A DNA stretch of 7,772 bases. It comes from Rhodobiaceae bacterium UBA7378. Lineage in GTDB: Bacteria > Pseudomonadota > Alphaproteobacteria > RS24. Every line of letters starts with the position of its first letter. Position 1 is the stretch's first letter. The DNA lies in assembly GCA_002469805.1 (NCBI GenBank), contig DKNW01000004.1:1-7772 (forward strand). The letters are read 5' to 3'. This document shows, in pieces, positions 1-6,660 of the stretch. The notes under the pieces are model-generated. The model ran no database searches. It worked only from the letters and a program-made list of their open reading frames with translations, and had not been told where the DNA came from. A program made the translations under genes and the position numbers.

Positions 1-599
1 CCTGCCTTGGGACCAAAATTGGAGATCACCCGCCCATTTACGGGGGTCAGAAACCGCCCGGCCCGGCGCGGTGTCTGGGCTTTGGCTATAGACTGAGCGG
101 CCTTGGATGGCTTGCTGATAGGCGCGCGCGATTTGATGTCGCCCCCAGGCACCAATAATTGCTCCCCGACCTGTATCGTATAGGGCGCCGATAAACGGTT
201 CACCCGCGCAAGCGAGGCCACATCAACCCGCTGACGCCGCGAAATGGAATACAGCGTATCGCCCTTTTTGACCGTGTAGGATTTTGGTCGCGGCAATTGC
301 ACACGATCGCCCGGCTCGAGGCGATAAGGCGCGCGCGCGCTATTTTCGTCTAACAATGCCCGCAGCGGCACATTGTTGCGCCGCGCAATAACATAGTAAT
401 TATCACCGCTCCGCACCTTAACGATGCCGCGTTCGTCGGCCTTGGTTCCGGTCTTTTTGCTTTTTTGAACCCTGCTAAAGAAATCCGGCCGCTGGTCGAC
501 ACGCTCGCTATCGTACCAGCTATCGCTCGCGATCGGTACGCACGCCGTTATCACTATGCTCGACGATAGCAAAACCGCGCACGTAACCACCCCCCTCAA
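1..599 (-). CDS. LysM/M23 murein hydrolase-like lipoprotein (NlpD/EnvC type), partial
   Basis: The N-terminal 199 residues are present; the gene runs off the low-coordinate edge. NlpD/EnvC-type proteins act in the envelope as cell-wall hydrolases or as activators of amidases that split septal peptidoglycan. Visible parts in order, numbered from TTG 599, start with a short leader with Arg2, a hydrophobic stretch and the lipobox I-T-A-C, Cys20 being the predicted lipidation site. A Lys/Ser-rich linker follows. LysM repeat 1 starts VKVRSGDNYYVIARRNNVPL (60-79), and LysM repeat 2 starts YTVKKGDTLYSISRR (108-122). After another basic linker comes FLTPVNGRVISNFGPKA (183-199), the usual opening of an M23 peptidase domain. 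Metal ligands lie beyond the edge, so activity cannot be judged. The start is uncertain: TTG 599 gives the best leader; GTG 590 lies three bases after GAGG; TTG 617 falls within a hairpin. Confidence 0.85.
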   Translation of the reverse strand, partial: MRGVVTCAVLLSSSIVITACVPIASDSWYDSERVDQRPDFFSRVQKSKKTGTKADERGIVKVRSGDNYYVIARRNNVPLRALLDENSARAPYRLEPGDRVQLPRPKSYTVKKGDTLYSISRRQRVDVASLARVNRLSAPYTIQVGEQLLVPGGDIKSRAPISKPSKAAQSIAKAQTPRRAGRFLTPVNGRVISNFGPKA

Positions 600-603
600 A
601 CAA

Positions 604-626
604 GCAGCAACACCCAATTGTGCTGC
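604..626 (-). other. Small hairpin between surE and the LysM/M23 gene
   Basis: GCAGCA (626-621) and TGCTGC (609-604) can pair as a six-base stem, extendable by two pairs past a one-base bulge. It lies five bases-scale downstream of the surE stop. No run of T follows, so it is not a typical terminator. It could affect the surE/peptidase junction, or be chance. Confidence 0.3.
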
Positions 627-630
627 GCTA

Positions 631-1407
631 TCAGCTGAAAAGCGCGGATAGCTTGCTCTTAATGCTGGTGTCTGTGTGATCCATTTTGAGTGGCGTAATC
701 GAGATATCGCCTTCCAAAATCGCTTCAATATCCGTCCCTTTACCCGCGGTGATTGATTCTCTTTTGAAATCATACCAATAATATGGCGTGTTGCGGGGAT
801 CTATGCGTTCATCAAGGCACAAAATCCGTGCATCGCGCTTACCTTGCTTCGTAATGCGTACCTTGCACGGCGTTGATGGATCGATGTCTGGAAAATTCAC
901 ATTCATTAATGTGTCGCGCGGCCAGTTCAGCTTCAAAAGCTGGCGGATAATTTTTGCGCCATGTTTTACGCCGACCTCGAAACGAATTTTGCCGGAACCA
1001 TCCATGCGGATCGCCTGGCTTAGCGCAACAGAGGGAATACCAAACACCGTGCCTTCTTTGGCGCCAGCAACTGTGCCCGAATAGCTCACATCTTCAGCGA
1101 TATTTTGCCCAAAATTGACGCCAGAAATCACTAGATCAGGAGGTTCATCCCGCATCATATGGCGCGTCGCGAACATCACGCAATCGGTCGGGGTACCCGT
1201 TACCGCATATTTCTTGGCACCCTTTTTTATCAAGCGAAGCGGATGCGACAGGCTGAGGGAATGGCTCGCCCCACTCTTTTCTTCCATTGGCGCGACAATC
1301 CAAACATCATCAGAAAGCTCGTTCGCAATTTTCATTGCCGCCTTAAGGCCTGGCGCATTAATTCCATCATCATTGGTTACTAGAATACGTCCTACTGGTT
1401 TGGTCAT
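631..1407 (-). CDS. surE: 5'/3'-nucleotidase SurE
   Basis: SurE is a metal-dependent phosphatase that releases phosphate from nucleoside 5'- and 3'-monophosphates and, in E. coli, from short polyphosphate. It is linked to stationary-phase survival. The 258-residue protein carries RILVTNDDGINAPG (7-20), with metal-binding Asp13 and Asp14. EEKSGASHS (42-50) has metal ligand Ser45. Next come GTPTDCV (71-77), and SGVNFGQN (95-102) with metal ligand Asn98. YSGTVAGAKEG (109-119) follows. It overlaps serS by four bases and has its own ribosome binding site. The next gene is a LysM/M23 lipoprotein rather than the isoaspartate methyltransferase gene pcm that follows surE in E. coli. Length and motifs are normal. 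Confidence 0.97.
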   Translation of the reverse strand: MTKPVGRILVTNDDGINAPGLKAAMKIANELSDDVWIVAPMEEKSGASHSLSLSHPLRLIKKGAKKYAVTGTPTDCVMFATRHMMRDEPPDLVISGVNFGQNIAEDVSYSGTVAGAKEGTVFGIPSVALSQAIRMDGSGKIRFEVGVKHGAKIIRQLLKLNWPRDTLMNVNFPDIDPSTPCKVRITKQGKRDARILCLDERIDPRNTPYYWYDFKRESITAGKGTDIEAILEGDISITPLKMDHTDTSIKSKLSALFS

Positions 1408-2684
1408 TTACTTACCTCGATTTTTGTTCGCCCACCCATATACGGACGCAATGCTTCAGGAATGAGAACGCTACCGTCCTCCTGATGATAGTTTTCAAGC
1501 AAGGCCACCAGCGTTCGCCCAACGGCCAGACCGGACCCATTCAGCGTATGAACATATTGGGTTGTTTTTGCATCTGCGTGACGGAACCGCGCATTCATGC
1601 GCCGGCCCTGAAAATCGCCGCAATACGAACAGCTGGAGATCTCCCGATAGGCGTTTTGCCCTGGTAACCAAACCTCAAGATCGTATGTTTTACGAGCCGA
1701 GAACCCCATATCACCGGCACATAAGAGCATCACACGATAAGCAAGCCCCAGTCGCTTCAACACTTCCTCAGCGCAATTCGTGAGGCGCTCAAGTTCTTCT
1801 TCGCCCTGATCCGGCTCGACAATGCTAACCAGCTCGCATTTGGTGAACTGGTGCTGGCGGATCATCCCGCGCGTATCGCGCCCTGCCGCGCCCGCTTCTG
1901 ATCGAAAGCATGGGGTCAGTGCCGCATAGCGCAAGGGCAGCTCGGCACTATCCGTAATCTGGTCACGCACTAAATTTGTGAGCGTGACTTCGGCAGTGGG
2001 CGTCAGCCAATAGCCGTTTTCGGTTCTGAACAGATCTTCGGCAAATTTAGGCAGTTGACCCGTACCAAACACGGCATCGTCGCGCACCAGAACCGGTGGA
2101 TTAATTTCGCGGTAACCAAACTCGGTCGTGTGCAGATCCAGCATAAAATTTCCAAGTGCGCGCTCGAGCCGCGCCAGATCATCGCGCAACACGACAAAAC
2201 GGGAACCCGACAGCATTGCCGCGGCTTCAAAATCCATCTGCCCAAAAGCTTCACCAATCTCGAAATGCTCGGCTGCAGCGTTCTTCTCACTAACCTCGCC
2301 GGTTCGACGCACTTCCACATTATCTGCCTCATCCACTCCATCAGGCACATCGGCAAGAGCAATGTTCGGCAAAACAGCCAGCGCCGTCTCGAGTTCTGAT
2401 TTCAATTTGCGTTCTTCATCTTCAGCCGTCTGCAGCGACGCTTTCAGATCCGCAATCTGAGCCATCAGGTCTTCGGCCAGCGCGTCATCACCTGCGCCTT
2501 TGGCTTGCCCAATTTTTTTGGATGCATCATTACGCGTGGTCTGTAGCGCTTGCGCTTTTGCAATTGCGGCCCTGCGCGCATCGTCGCGTGCGATAAGGCT
2601 CTGGGCCGCTGGTTCTGCATTGCGCTGTTGAAGCGCGCGATCAAATGCTTCCGGATTTTCGCGCACCTGATTTATATCATGCAT
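1404..2684 (-). CDS. serS: Serine--tRNA ligase
   Basis: SerS is the cytoplasmic class II aminoacyl-tRNA synthetase that charges tRNA-Ser (and tRNA-Sec where present) with serine. The 426-residue length is typical. Residues 1 to about 105 form the tRNA-binding coiled-coil arm, starting MHDINQVRENPEAF and rich in Ala, Lys and Glu. The catalytic domain shows class II motif 1 around YREINPPVLV (191-200), and the serine-site TPTAEVTLTNL (228-238). Motif 2 has FRSEAGAAGRDTRGMIRQHQF (260-280), and motif 3 has GLAVGRTLVALLENY (385-399). The Met1 start has a good ribosome binding site and matches family N-termini. The stop codon overlaps the surE start as ATGA. The gene is complete with no irregularities. 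Confidence 0.98.
   Translation of the reverse strand: MHDINQVRENPEAFDRALQQRNAEPAAQSLIARDDARRAAIAKAQALQTTRNDASKKIGQAKGAGDDALAEDLMAQIADLKASLQTAEDEERKLKSELETALAVLPNIALADVPDGVDEADNVEVRRTGEVSEKNAAAEHFEIGEAFGQMDFEAAAMLSGSRFVVLRDDLARLERALGNFMLDLHTTEFGYREINPPVLVRDDAVFGTGQLPKFAEDLFRTENGYWLTPTAEVTLTNLVRDQITDSAELPLRYAALTPCFRSEAGAAGRDTRGMIRQHQFTKCELVSIVEPDQGEEELERLTNCAEEVLKRLGLAYRVMLLCAGDMGFSARKTYDLEVWLPGQNAYREISSCSYCGDFQGRRMNARFRHADAKTTQYVHTLNGSGLAVGRTLVALLENYHQEDGSVLIPEALRPYMGGRTKIEVSK
1415..1418 (-). promoter_or_regulatory. Ribosome binding site of surE
   Basis: GAGG within the last codons of serS lies seven bases upstream of the surE ATG at 1407, a well-placed site that confirms the overlapping start. 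Confidence 0.6.
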
Positions 2685-2690
2685 AATGTT

Positions 2691-2695
2691 TCCCT
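2691..2695 (-). promoter_or_regulatory. Ribosome binding site of serS
   Basis: AGGGA lies six bases upstream of the serS ATG at 2684, in the intergenic gap. It is a standard site and supports independent initiation of serS. Confidence 0.6.
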
Positions 2696-2730
2696 AACGC
2701 CTAAACGTGATGGTTAATGTCAATCTTGCT

Positions 2731-2760
2731 TGTATAAATTCCGCTGACTTCAAATGCCAG
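2731..2760 (-). promoter_or_regulatory. Candidate promoter upstream of serS
   Basis: In the 81-base gap between tatC and serS, CTGGCA (2760-2755) is separated by 18 bases from TATACA (2736-2731), a modest match to sigma-70-type -35 and -10 elements. A perfect TTGACA also occurs at 2723-2718, but nothing resembling a -10 element lies 16-18 bases after it. This is the largest gap in the window. The call is inference only. Confidence 0.3.
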
Positions 2761-2765
2761 CCCCA

Positions 2766-3551
2766 TCAGTCTTCCGCCTCGCTGCTCGATTTTTGCATAG
2801 CAGCGACGCTGAAGATCGACAATTCATACAACAGCAAGGTCGGCACGCCTAAACCGATCTGGCTGATTAAATCTGGCGGTGTCAGTATAGCGGCAACAGC
2901 AAAAACACCAACGATTGCATAGCGACGACGGCGGCGTAAATCATCAGCGGTTATAATGCCTGCCCGCCCAAGCAAAGTCAGCACCACCGGCAATTGAAAA
3001 CAGATTCCGAAAGCCATCATCAAAACCATTGTGAACGATAGATATTCGCTCACCCGATTGAGCATGCGTACATCTGCGCCCGACGTCCCCAATATTTCCA
3101 TTGACTGAAAGAAGCCTAAAGCCAATGGCATAATGAGGAAATATACCAGCGCACCGCCCGCAATGAATAAAACCGGCGATGCCAGAAGAAACGGCAGAAA
3201 CGCCCGCCGCTCATTGCGATAGAGGCCAGGTGCCACGAAGCGGTATAACTGAAAGGCCAGCATCGGAAAGGAGATAAATAGCGCTGCGAACAGGGATAGC
3301 TTTATTTGCGTGAAGAAAAACTCATGTGGTGCCGTGTAAATCAGCTCTAGCTCGGTATCCGAGCCGGCCGCCTGCTCGAAAGGCTGAAGTAAGATCGCAA
3401 ATATTTCTGAAGCGAACGCCATACACGCCAAAAACACCGGAAAAAAAAAGCCAATTGAAACAAGAAGCCGCGTGCGCAACTCGCTCAGGTGATCGATTAG
3501 CGGCGCTTCGGAATTGGCCATGTCGTCAATCATGTTGTCATCCACGCTCAT
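2766..3551 (-). CDS. tatC: Sec-independent protein translocase TatC
   Basis: TatC is the six-helix inner-membrane core that recognises twin-arginine signal peptides. From ATG 3551 the protein has 261 residues. Key family signatures are PLIDHLSELRTRLL (17-30), with the conserved Glu24 and Arg26 of the cytoplasmic N-terminus, and FVAPGLYRNERR (105-116), with the Glu114 of the first cytoplasmic loop. LTPPDLISQIGLGVPTLLLYE (223-243) carries conserved Asp227. Six hydrophobic segments can be seen, the first from about 29 to 48 and the last ending near 252. Gln186 in FQLP replaces the membrane Glu of E. coli TatC; I regard this as a normal alphaproteobacterial variant. The frame remains open up to 3668 inside tatB, but the ribosome binding site and the conserved start region support 3551. 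Met7 (3533) is a weaker alternative. Confidence 0.95.
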   Translation of the reverse strand: MSVDDNMIDDMANSEAPLIDHLSELRTRLLVSIGFFFPVFLACMAFASEIFAILLQPFEQAAGSDTELELIYTAPHEFFFTQIKLSLFAALFISFPMLAFQLYRFVAPGLYRNERRAFLPFLLASPVLFIAGGALVYFLIMPLALGFFQSMEILGTSGADVRMLNRVSEYLSFTMVLMMAFGICFQLPVVLTLLGRAGIITADDLRRRRRYAIVGVFAVAAILTPPDLISQIGLGVPTLLLYELSIFSVAAMQKSSSEAED

Positions 3552-3846
3552 CATCTGCCTTTCTTGCAGGCTTGGCTTGCGGGGCTTCGGGCGCATCATC
3601 AAAAAGGTTTGGTGTGCCCACATCTTCTTCAAACGGATGGCCTTGCGTGAGGCGATCCAAATCGGCACGGGGGTCTACATCGCGGGCGATATCATCAAGT
3701 TGGGCGCGAAAGCTTTGACTAAGCGCGCGGGCGCGTCCGGCATATCGGCCCAATGTGCGTAACATGACCGGCAGTTCGCGCGGCCCCATGACCAGCAGAA
3801 CCACAATGCCCAGAACCAGCATTTCGGTCCAGCCAATATCAAACAC
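3538..3846 (-). CDS. tatB: Twin-arginine translocase subunit TatB
   Basis: TatB pairs with TatC to form the receptor complex for twin-arginine signal peptides. The sequence begins with the family motif DIGWTEMLVLGIVVLLVMGPRELP (3-26), which includes the conserved Glu8 in the membrane helix and Gly21-Pro22 at the hinge. These features distinguish it from TatA. An amphipathic helix (about 25-56) and a Pro/Ala-rich charged tail follow. At 102 residues it is shorter than the roughly 170-residue E. coli TatB, mainly in the C-terminal tail, which is variable and partly dispensable in the family. It starts at GTG with a good ribosome binding site and overlaps tatC by 14 bases. Confidence 0.93.
   Translation of the reverse strand: MFDIGWTEMLVLGIVVLLVMGPRELPVMLRTLGRYAGRARALSQSFRAQLDDIARDVDPRADLDRLTQGHPFEEDVGTPNLFDDAPEAPQAKPARKADDERG
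3558..3562 (-). promoter_or_regulatory. Ribosome binding site of tatC
   Basis: AAAGG inside the tatB 3' end lies six bases from the ATG at 3551 and only three from the adjacent ATG at 3554. The spacing favours 3551. Confidence 0.5.
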
Positions 3847-3851
3847 ATCCG

Positions 3852-3856
3852 CCTCT
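3852..3856 (-). promoter_or_regulatory. Ribosome binding site of tatB (decides GTG start)
   Basis: AGAGG overlaps the tatA TAG codon and lies five bases upstream of the in-frame GTG at 3846. The nearby ATG at 3848 is in another frame, so GTG is the start. Confidence 0.6.
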
Positions 3857-4082
3857 AGGACTTGTTGTCGGTTTTGGTTTTGGTTGCTTCATTATCGATG
3901 GTGTTCGTGTCGATAACGGATGAAGCCTTTTCGTCGAGCGCATCGACATCTTCACGCAATCCTTTGCGAAAGCTCGTAATGCCGGACGCTATATCACCCA
4001 TTAGCGAAGAAATGCGTCCGCGGCCGAAAAGCAATATCAGCAAAACGGCGACAACCAAAATTTGTACCCAGCTAATGCCCAT
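3855..4082 (-). CDS. tatA: Twin-arginine translocase subunit TatA
   Basis: TatA polymerises to form the pore-like element that moves folded proteins with twin-arginine signal peptides across the inner membrane. The 75-residue protein has the standard plan: a short N-terminal transmembrane helix (about 5-19, WVQILVVAVLLILLF), the FGRGR hinge (19-23), an amphipathic helix ISSLMGDIASGITSFRKGL (24-42), then a charged, disordered tail rich in Asp, Lys and Thr. Length is normal. It starts two bases after the ABC ATPase stop with only a weak AGAAAG-like site upstream, so coupling to that gene is likely. The tatB gene follows after eight bases. Confidence 0.95.
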   Translation of the reverse strand: MGISWVQILVVAVLLILLFGRGRISSLMGDIASGITSFRKGLREDVDALDEKASSVIDTNTIDNEATKTKTDNKS

Positions 4083-4084
4083 GA

Positions 4085-5140
4085 CTAACTTTCTGAAGAA
4101 CCTTGTTGTTTCTCTATCTGCTTAAATAGCATAAGTCGGTCTTCTGGGACAAAAAATTTATCGTCAGCGGCGACGTACGAACTGCGAAACAAGGCCTGCC
4201 AGATGACGCCAACAGCCACTTCATAATCACACAGCCAGCCGACCCCAACATGGCGCTTCCCGATAAGACGTGCCGCAACCGCAAAGCCGGCGCCAGTTTC
4301 CACTGGTTCAATATCGCCGGGGCGCAACCCAATAACATCGTTCGGTGCCCAGCTTATTGGCGTCGCGCCACCGACAGGTTGTAAACAATCGGCGGTCAAA
4401 TCACATCGGCGGGCGATGTTCACCTGCCCAAACATGCGGGCCACTTGAATATCTACAGGCTTGGCATAAACATGCTCTGGCGTATCAATTTGAATGAGGC
4501 GGCCCGCACGCTGCACCGCAACCCTGTCCGCCATACGCAAAGCATCTGCCGCATCATGCGTAACAATCAGCCCGGCGGCATCCGAGCGCTGGAGCATTTT
4601 CATGGTGAGGTCGCGCATCTGATCACGTAATTGCTGGTCAAGGCTCGAAAACGGTTCATCCATCAATAAAAGCGCCGGCTCCGGTGCCAATGCACGCGCC
4701 AAAGCGGCGCGTTGTTGTTCCCCGCCCGATAGCGTATGCGGAAAACTACCCTCAAAACCGGCCATACCAACCTCTTCGAGCAGGCCGCGGGCAACTGATA
4801 GGCGTTGTTTTTCCGGTAAATCACCGATGCCGAAGCAAATATTTTCAAGCACCGTCAAATGGGGGAACAAGGCATAGTCCTGGAATAGAAACCCGATTTT
4901 GCGCTTTTCGGGTGGCAACACATTTTGTGGCACCGACACAGTTTGACCTGCGATTAGAATTTCGCCGCTATCCGGTGTTTCCATGCCACCTGCCAGACGC
5001 AGGCTTGTGGTCTTACCGCAGCCAGATGGCCCCAGCAAACACACAATTTCGCGCGCACCAACATCAAAACTGACATTATCGACGACAACCTGTCCGTCAA
5101 AACTGCACGACACTTGCCGGAAACTTAGAATGGATGTCAT
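4085..5140 (-). CDS. ABC transporter ATP-binding protein, FbpC/PotA-like, orphan
   Basis: This 351-residue protein is a complete ABC ATPase that would power import through partner permeases at the inner membrane. All nucleotide-binding motifs are intact: Walker A GPSGCGKTT (37-45), Q-loop Gln87 in FLFQDYALFPHLTV, signature LSGGEQQR (137-144), Walker B LLLMDEP (157-163), D-loop SSLD (165-168) and H-loop His195 in VTHD. The sequence PEHVYAKP (221-228) and a C-terminal part with GLRPGD look like the TOBE region of the iron(III)/polyamine/sulfate/molybdate importer ATPases. The fit is closest to ferric-iron FbpC-type proteins, but the substrate cannot be read from sequence. No permease or binding-protein gene is present. 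It begins in an ATGA overlap with scpB and ends two bases before tatA. ATPase identity is certain; the transported solute is not. Confidence 0.9.
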   Translation of the reverse strand: MTSILSFRQVSCSFDGQVVVDNVSFDVGAREIVCLLGPSGCGKTTSLRLAGGMETPDSGEILIAGQTVSVPQNVLPPEKRKIGFLFQDYALFPHLTVLENICFGIGDLPEKQRLSVARGLLEEVGMAGFEGSFPHTLSGGEQQRAALARALAPEPALLLMDEPFSSLDQQLRDQMRDLTMKMLQRSDAAGLIVTHDAADALRMADRVAVQRAGRLIQIDTPEHVYAKPVDIQVARMFGQVNIARRCDLTADCLQPVGGATPISWAPNDVIGLRPGDIEPVETGAGFAVAARLIGKRHVGVGWLCDYEVAVGVIWQALFRSSYVAADDKFFVPEDRLMLFKQIEKQQGSSES

Positions 5141-5814
5141 GCGAGGCTATCTTCATCAAGACCTTGTTCAGGGTCCGGTAGATCCATTTCGAGAGGATCT
5201 AGCGCCTCGTCATCTGCATCGAGCGGGTCTTCCTCCGGGTCATTATCGGGGTCAGGCTCCGGCACATTGAACCCTGGTGGCAGACGGTCATCCAACAAGC
5301 CTGCGGCTTTTAATTCATCCAGTCCTGGTAAATCTTTCAAGGTTTCGAGGCCAAAATGGTCAAGAAACATCTGGCTCGTTCCATACGTAACCGGTCGACC
5401 TGGTACGCGTCGGCGACCTCGCATCCGTACCCATTCGCTTTCCAGCAAAACATCTAACGTCCCCTTAGAGACAGAAACACCGCGTATATCTTCAATTTCA
5501 GCCCGCGTCACCGGTTGATGATAGGCGATAATCGCCATCGTCTCCAGCGCGGCTTTTGATAGGCGCCGCTGTTGCACCACGTGCTTTTGTAGGACATGCG
5601 CCAGATCGGGGGCCGAGCGAAATGCATATTTTTTGTCTATTTTGACGAGATGAAAACCAGCCTTTGCATATTTCTCCTGAACAGCCTCAAGCAATGGCTC
5701 AACCTGGGTAGCTTGCGGTAAACGCTCAGCAATACTCGTCGCATCCAGCGGTTCCTCAGCGGCGAAAAGCACCGCCTCAACCATACGTATATGTTCTGCG
5801 TCAGGCGTCGTCAT
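5137..5814 (-). CDS. scpB: Segregation and condensation protein B
   Basis: ScpB dimers bind ScpA and regulate the SMC complex during chromosome condensation. The 225-residue product shows the two winged-helix domains of the family. The first begins with IRMVEAVLFAAEEPLDATSIAERL (9-32). The second carries ALETMAIIAYHQPVTRAEIEDIRGVSV (89-115) and the strongly conserved GRRRVPGRPVTYGTSQMFLDHFGL (133-156). From residue 185 to the end is a 41-residue tail with 19 Asp/Glu and no Lys or Arg, probably disordered. Acidic ScpB tails occur in alphaproteobacteria, but this one is conspicuous. ATG 5814 is chosen over the TTG at 5832 because of its ribosome binding site. The stop overlaps the start of the ABC ATPase as ATGA, so the two are probably translationally coupled. 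Confidence 0.95.
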   Translation of the reverse strand: MTTPDAEHIRMVEAVLFAAEEPLDATSIAERLPQATQVEPLLEAVQEKYAKAGFHLVKIDKKYAFRSAPDLAHVLQKHVVQQRRLSKAALETMAIIAYHQPVTRAEIEDIRGVSVSKGTLDVLLESEWVRMRGRRRVPGRPVTYGTSQMFLDHFGLETLKDLPGLDELKAAGLLDDRLPPGFNVPEPDPDNDPEEDPLDADDEALDPLEMDLPDPEQGLDEDSLA

Positions 5815-6658
5815 CTTGTTCGTTCTCCCCAAGCATTACACTGGTTGTTGCCGGTTTGGGTCGCGCCCTGCGTACAAGAATTTCTTTGAAATTCTCGGTT
5901 TGCTGAATTTCAAGGCGACCGTCACGGGCATACTCAAGCGCTGCACCAAACATGCTTGCCATAGTCGTACGGCGTTTTTGCGGATCTTTAATCTGATCCA
6001 TGACCAGCGTGTCAAGACGATCCCAGTCTTCTAACTTGCCCAAGAGACGTTCAATGCGCGTGCGGGCACGCTGTAGTGACAACACATCCATTTTTGGCGG
6101 TGACCATGTGGCGTAATAATTGCGCAAACGTTGCGTTGAATAAGATGTCAGCACGTCATAAAGGCTCGCCTGATATTTGCTTGTGCGTGTAACGCGAATA
6201 CCCTCCGACATACCATGCACAAACACATCACGCCCGAGCAGATCGCGCGCCATCAGCTTGGCAGCGCTGTCGCGCATGGCCTCAAGGCACTGCAACCGAA
6301 ACACCAGCCGCGCAGCCAGCACTTCGGGGTCTTCTTCACCATCATCATGCGGCGGCGGCAATAACAGACGGGATTTTAGATAGGCAAGCCATGCTGCCAT
6401 CACGAGATAATCGGCGGCAAGCTCGAGCTTCAGATCCTGCATCTCGCGAATAAAAGAAAGATATTGCTCTGATAATTGCAGAATGGAAATCTGCTTCAGA
6501 TCGACTCTTTGCGAGCGCGCCAGCACAAGCAACACATCCAGCGGACCTTCATAACCCTCCAGATTAACGTCCATACCTTCACGCACCTCTGGCTGAAAAG
6601 CGGAGCCTTCGGTGAAGTCGTCTGCAACGTCGGAAGAATCAGAAATATCAGAAGTCAT
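5801..6658 (-). CDS. scpA: Segregation and condensation protein A
   Basis: ScpA is the kleisin subunit that bridges the heads of the SMC ATPase and, with ScpB, forms the SMC-ScpAB condensin needed for chromosome organisation and segregation. From the ATG at 6658 the protein has 285 residues. The kleisin N-terminal core VNLEGYEGPLDVLLVLARSQ (31-50) is followed by VDLKQISILQLSEQYL (52-67), the helix region AADYLVMAAWLAYLKSRLLLPP (81-102), and a C-terminal winged-helix part (about 215-265). An acidic, Ser-rich leader (1-28) precedes the core. The frame stays open upstream to 6802, but that part lies inside nagZ and is unlike ScpA. The start at 6658 has no visible Shine-Dalgarno and lies seven bases after the nagZ stop, so translation is probably coupled to nagZ. 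The 3' end overlaps scpB by 14 bases. A less likely start is Met29. Confidence 0.95.
   Translation of the reverse strand: MTSDISDSSDVADDFTEGSAFQPEVREGMDVNLEGYEGPLDVLLVLARSQRVDLKQISILQLSEQYLSFIREMQDLKLELAADYLVMAAWLAYLKSRLLLPPPHDDGEEDPEVLAARLVFRLQCLEAMRDSAAKLMARDLLGRDVFVHGMSEGIRVTRTSKYQASLYDVLTSYSTQRLRNYYATWSPPKMDVLSLQRARTRIERLLGKLEDWDRLDTLVMDQIKDPQKRRTTMASMFGAALEYARDGRLEIQQTENFKEILVRRARPKPATTSVMLGENEQDDDA
5825..5830 (-). promoter_or_regulatory. Ribosome binding site of scpB
   Basis: GGGGAG lies ten bases upstream of the ATG at 5814, inside the 3' end of scpA. It supports ATG 5814 over the TTG at 5832, which overlaps the start of this motif. Confidence 0.5.
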
Positions 6659-6660
6659 AT

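Noticed and set aside
502..530. Mirror repeat GCGAGCGATAGC / CGATAGCGAGCG around a five-base spacer
   Set aside because: It reads the same backwards on one strand but does not form a hairpin, lies inside the lipoprotein linker codons, and is not a purine-only tract of the kind that forms triplex DNA. Probably chance.
2003..2362. Minus-strand open frame of 119 codons inside serS in another frame
   Set aside because: It is fully contained in serS, whose frame carries all class II motifs; no independent start signal or domain is seen.
2718..2723. Perfect TTGACA on the minus strand upstream of serS
   Set aside because: The six bases 16-18 positions downstream do not resemble a -10 element, so it was not called as the promoter; the CTGGCA/TATACA pair is preferred.
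3326..3718. Plus-strand open frame of 130 codons opposite tatC/tatB
   Set aside because: It is antisense to conserved tat genes and resembles no family; its composition mirrors the opposite strand.
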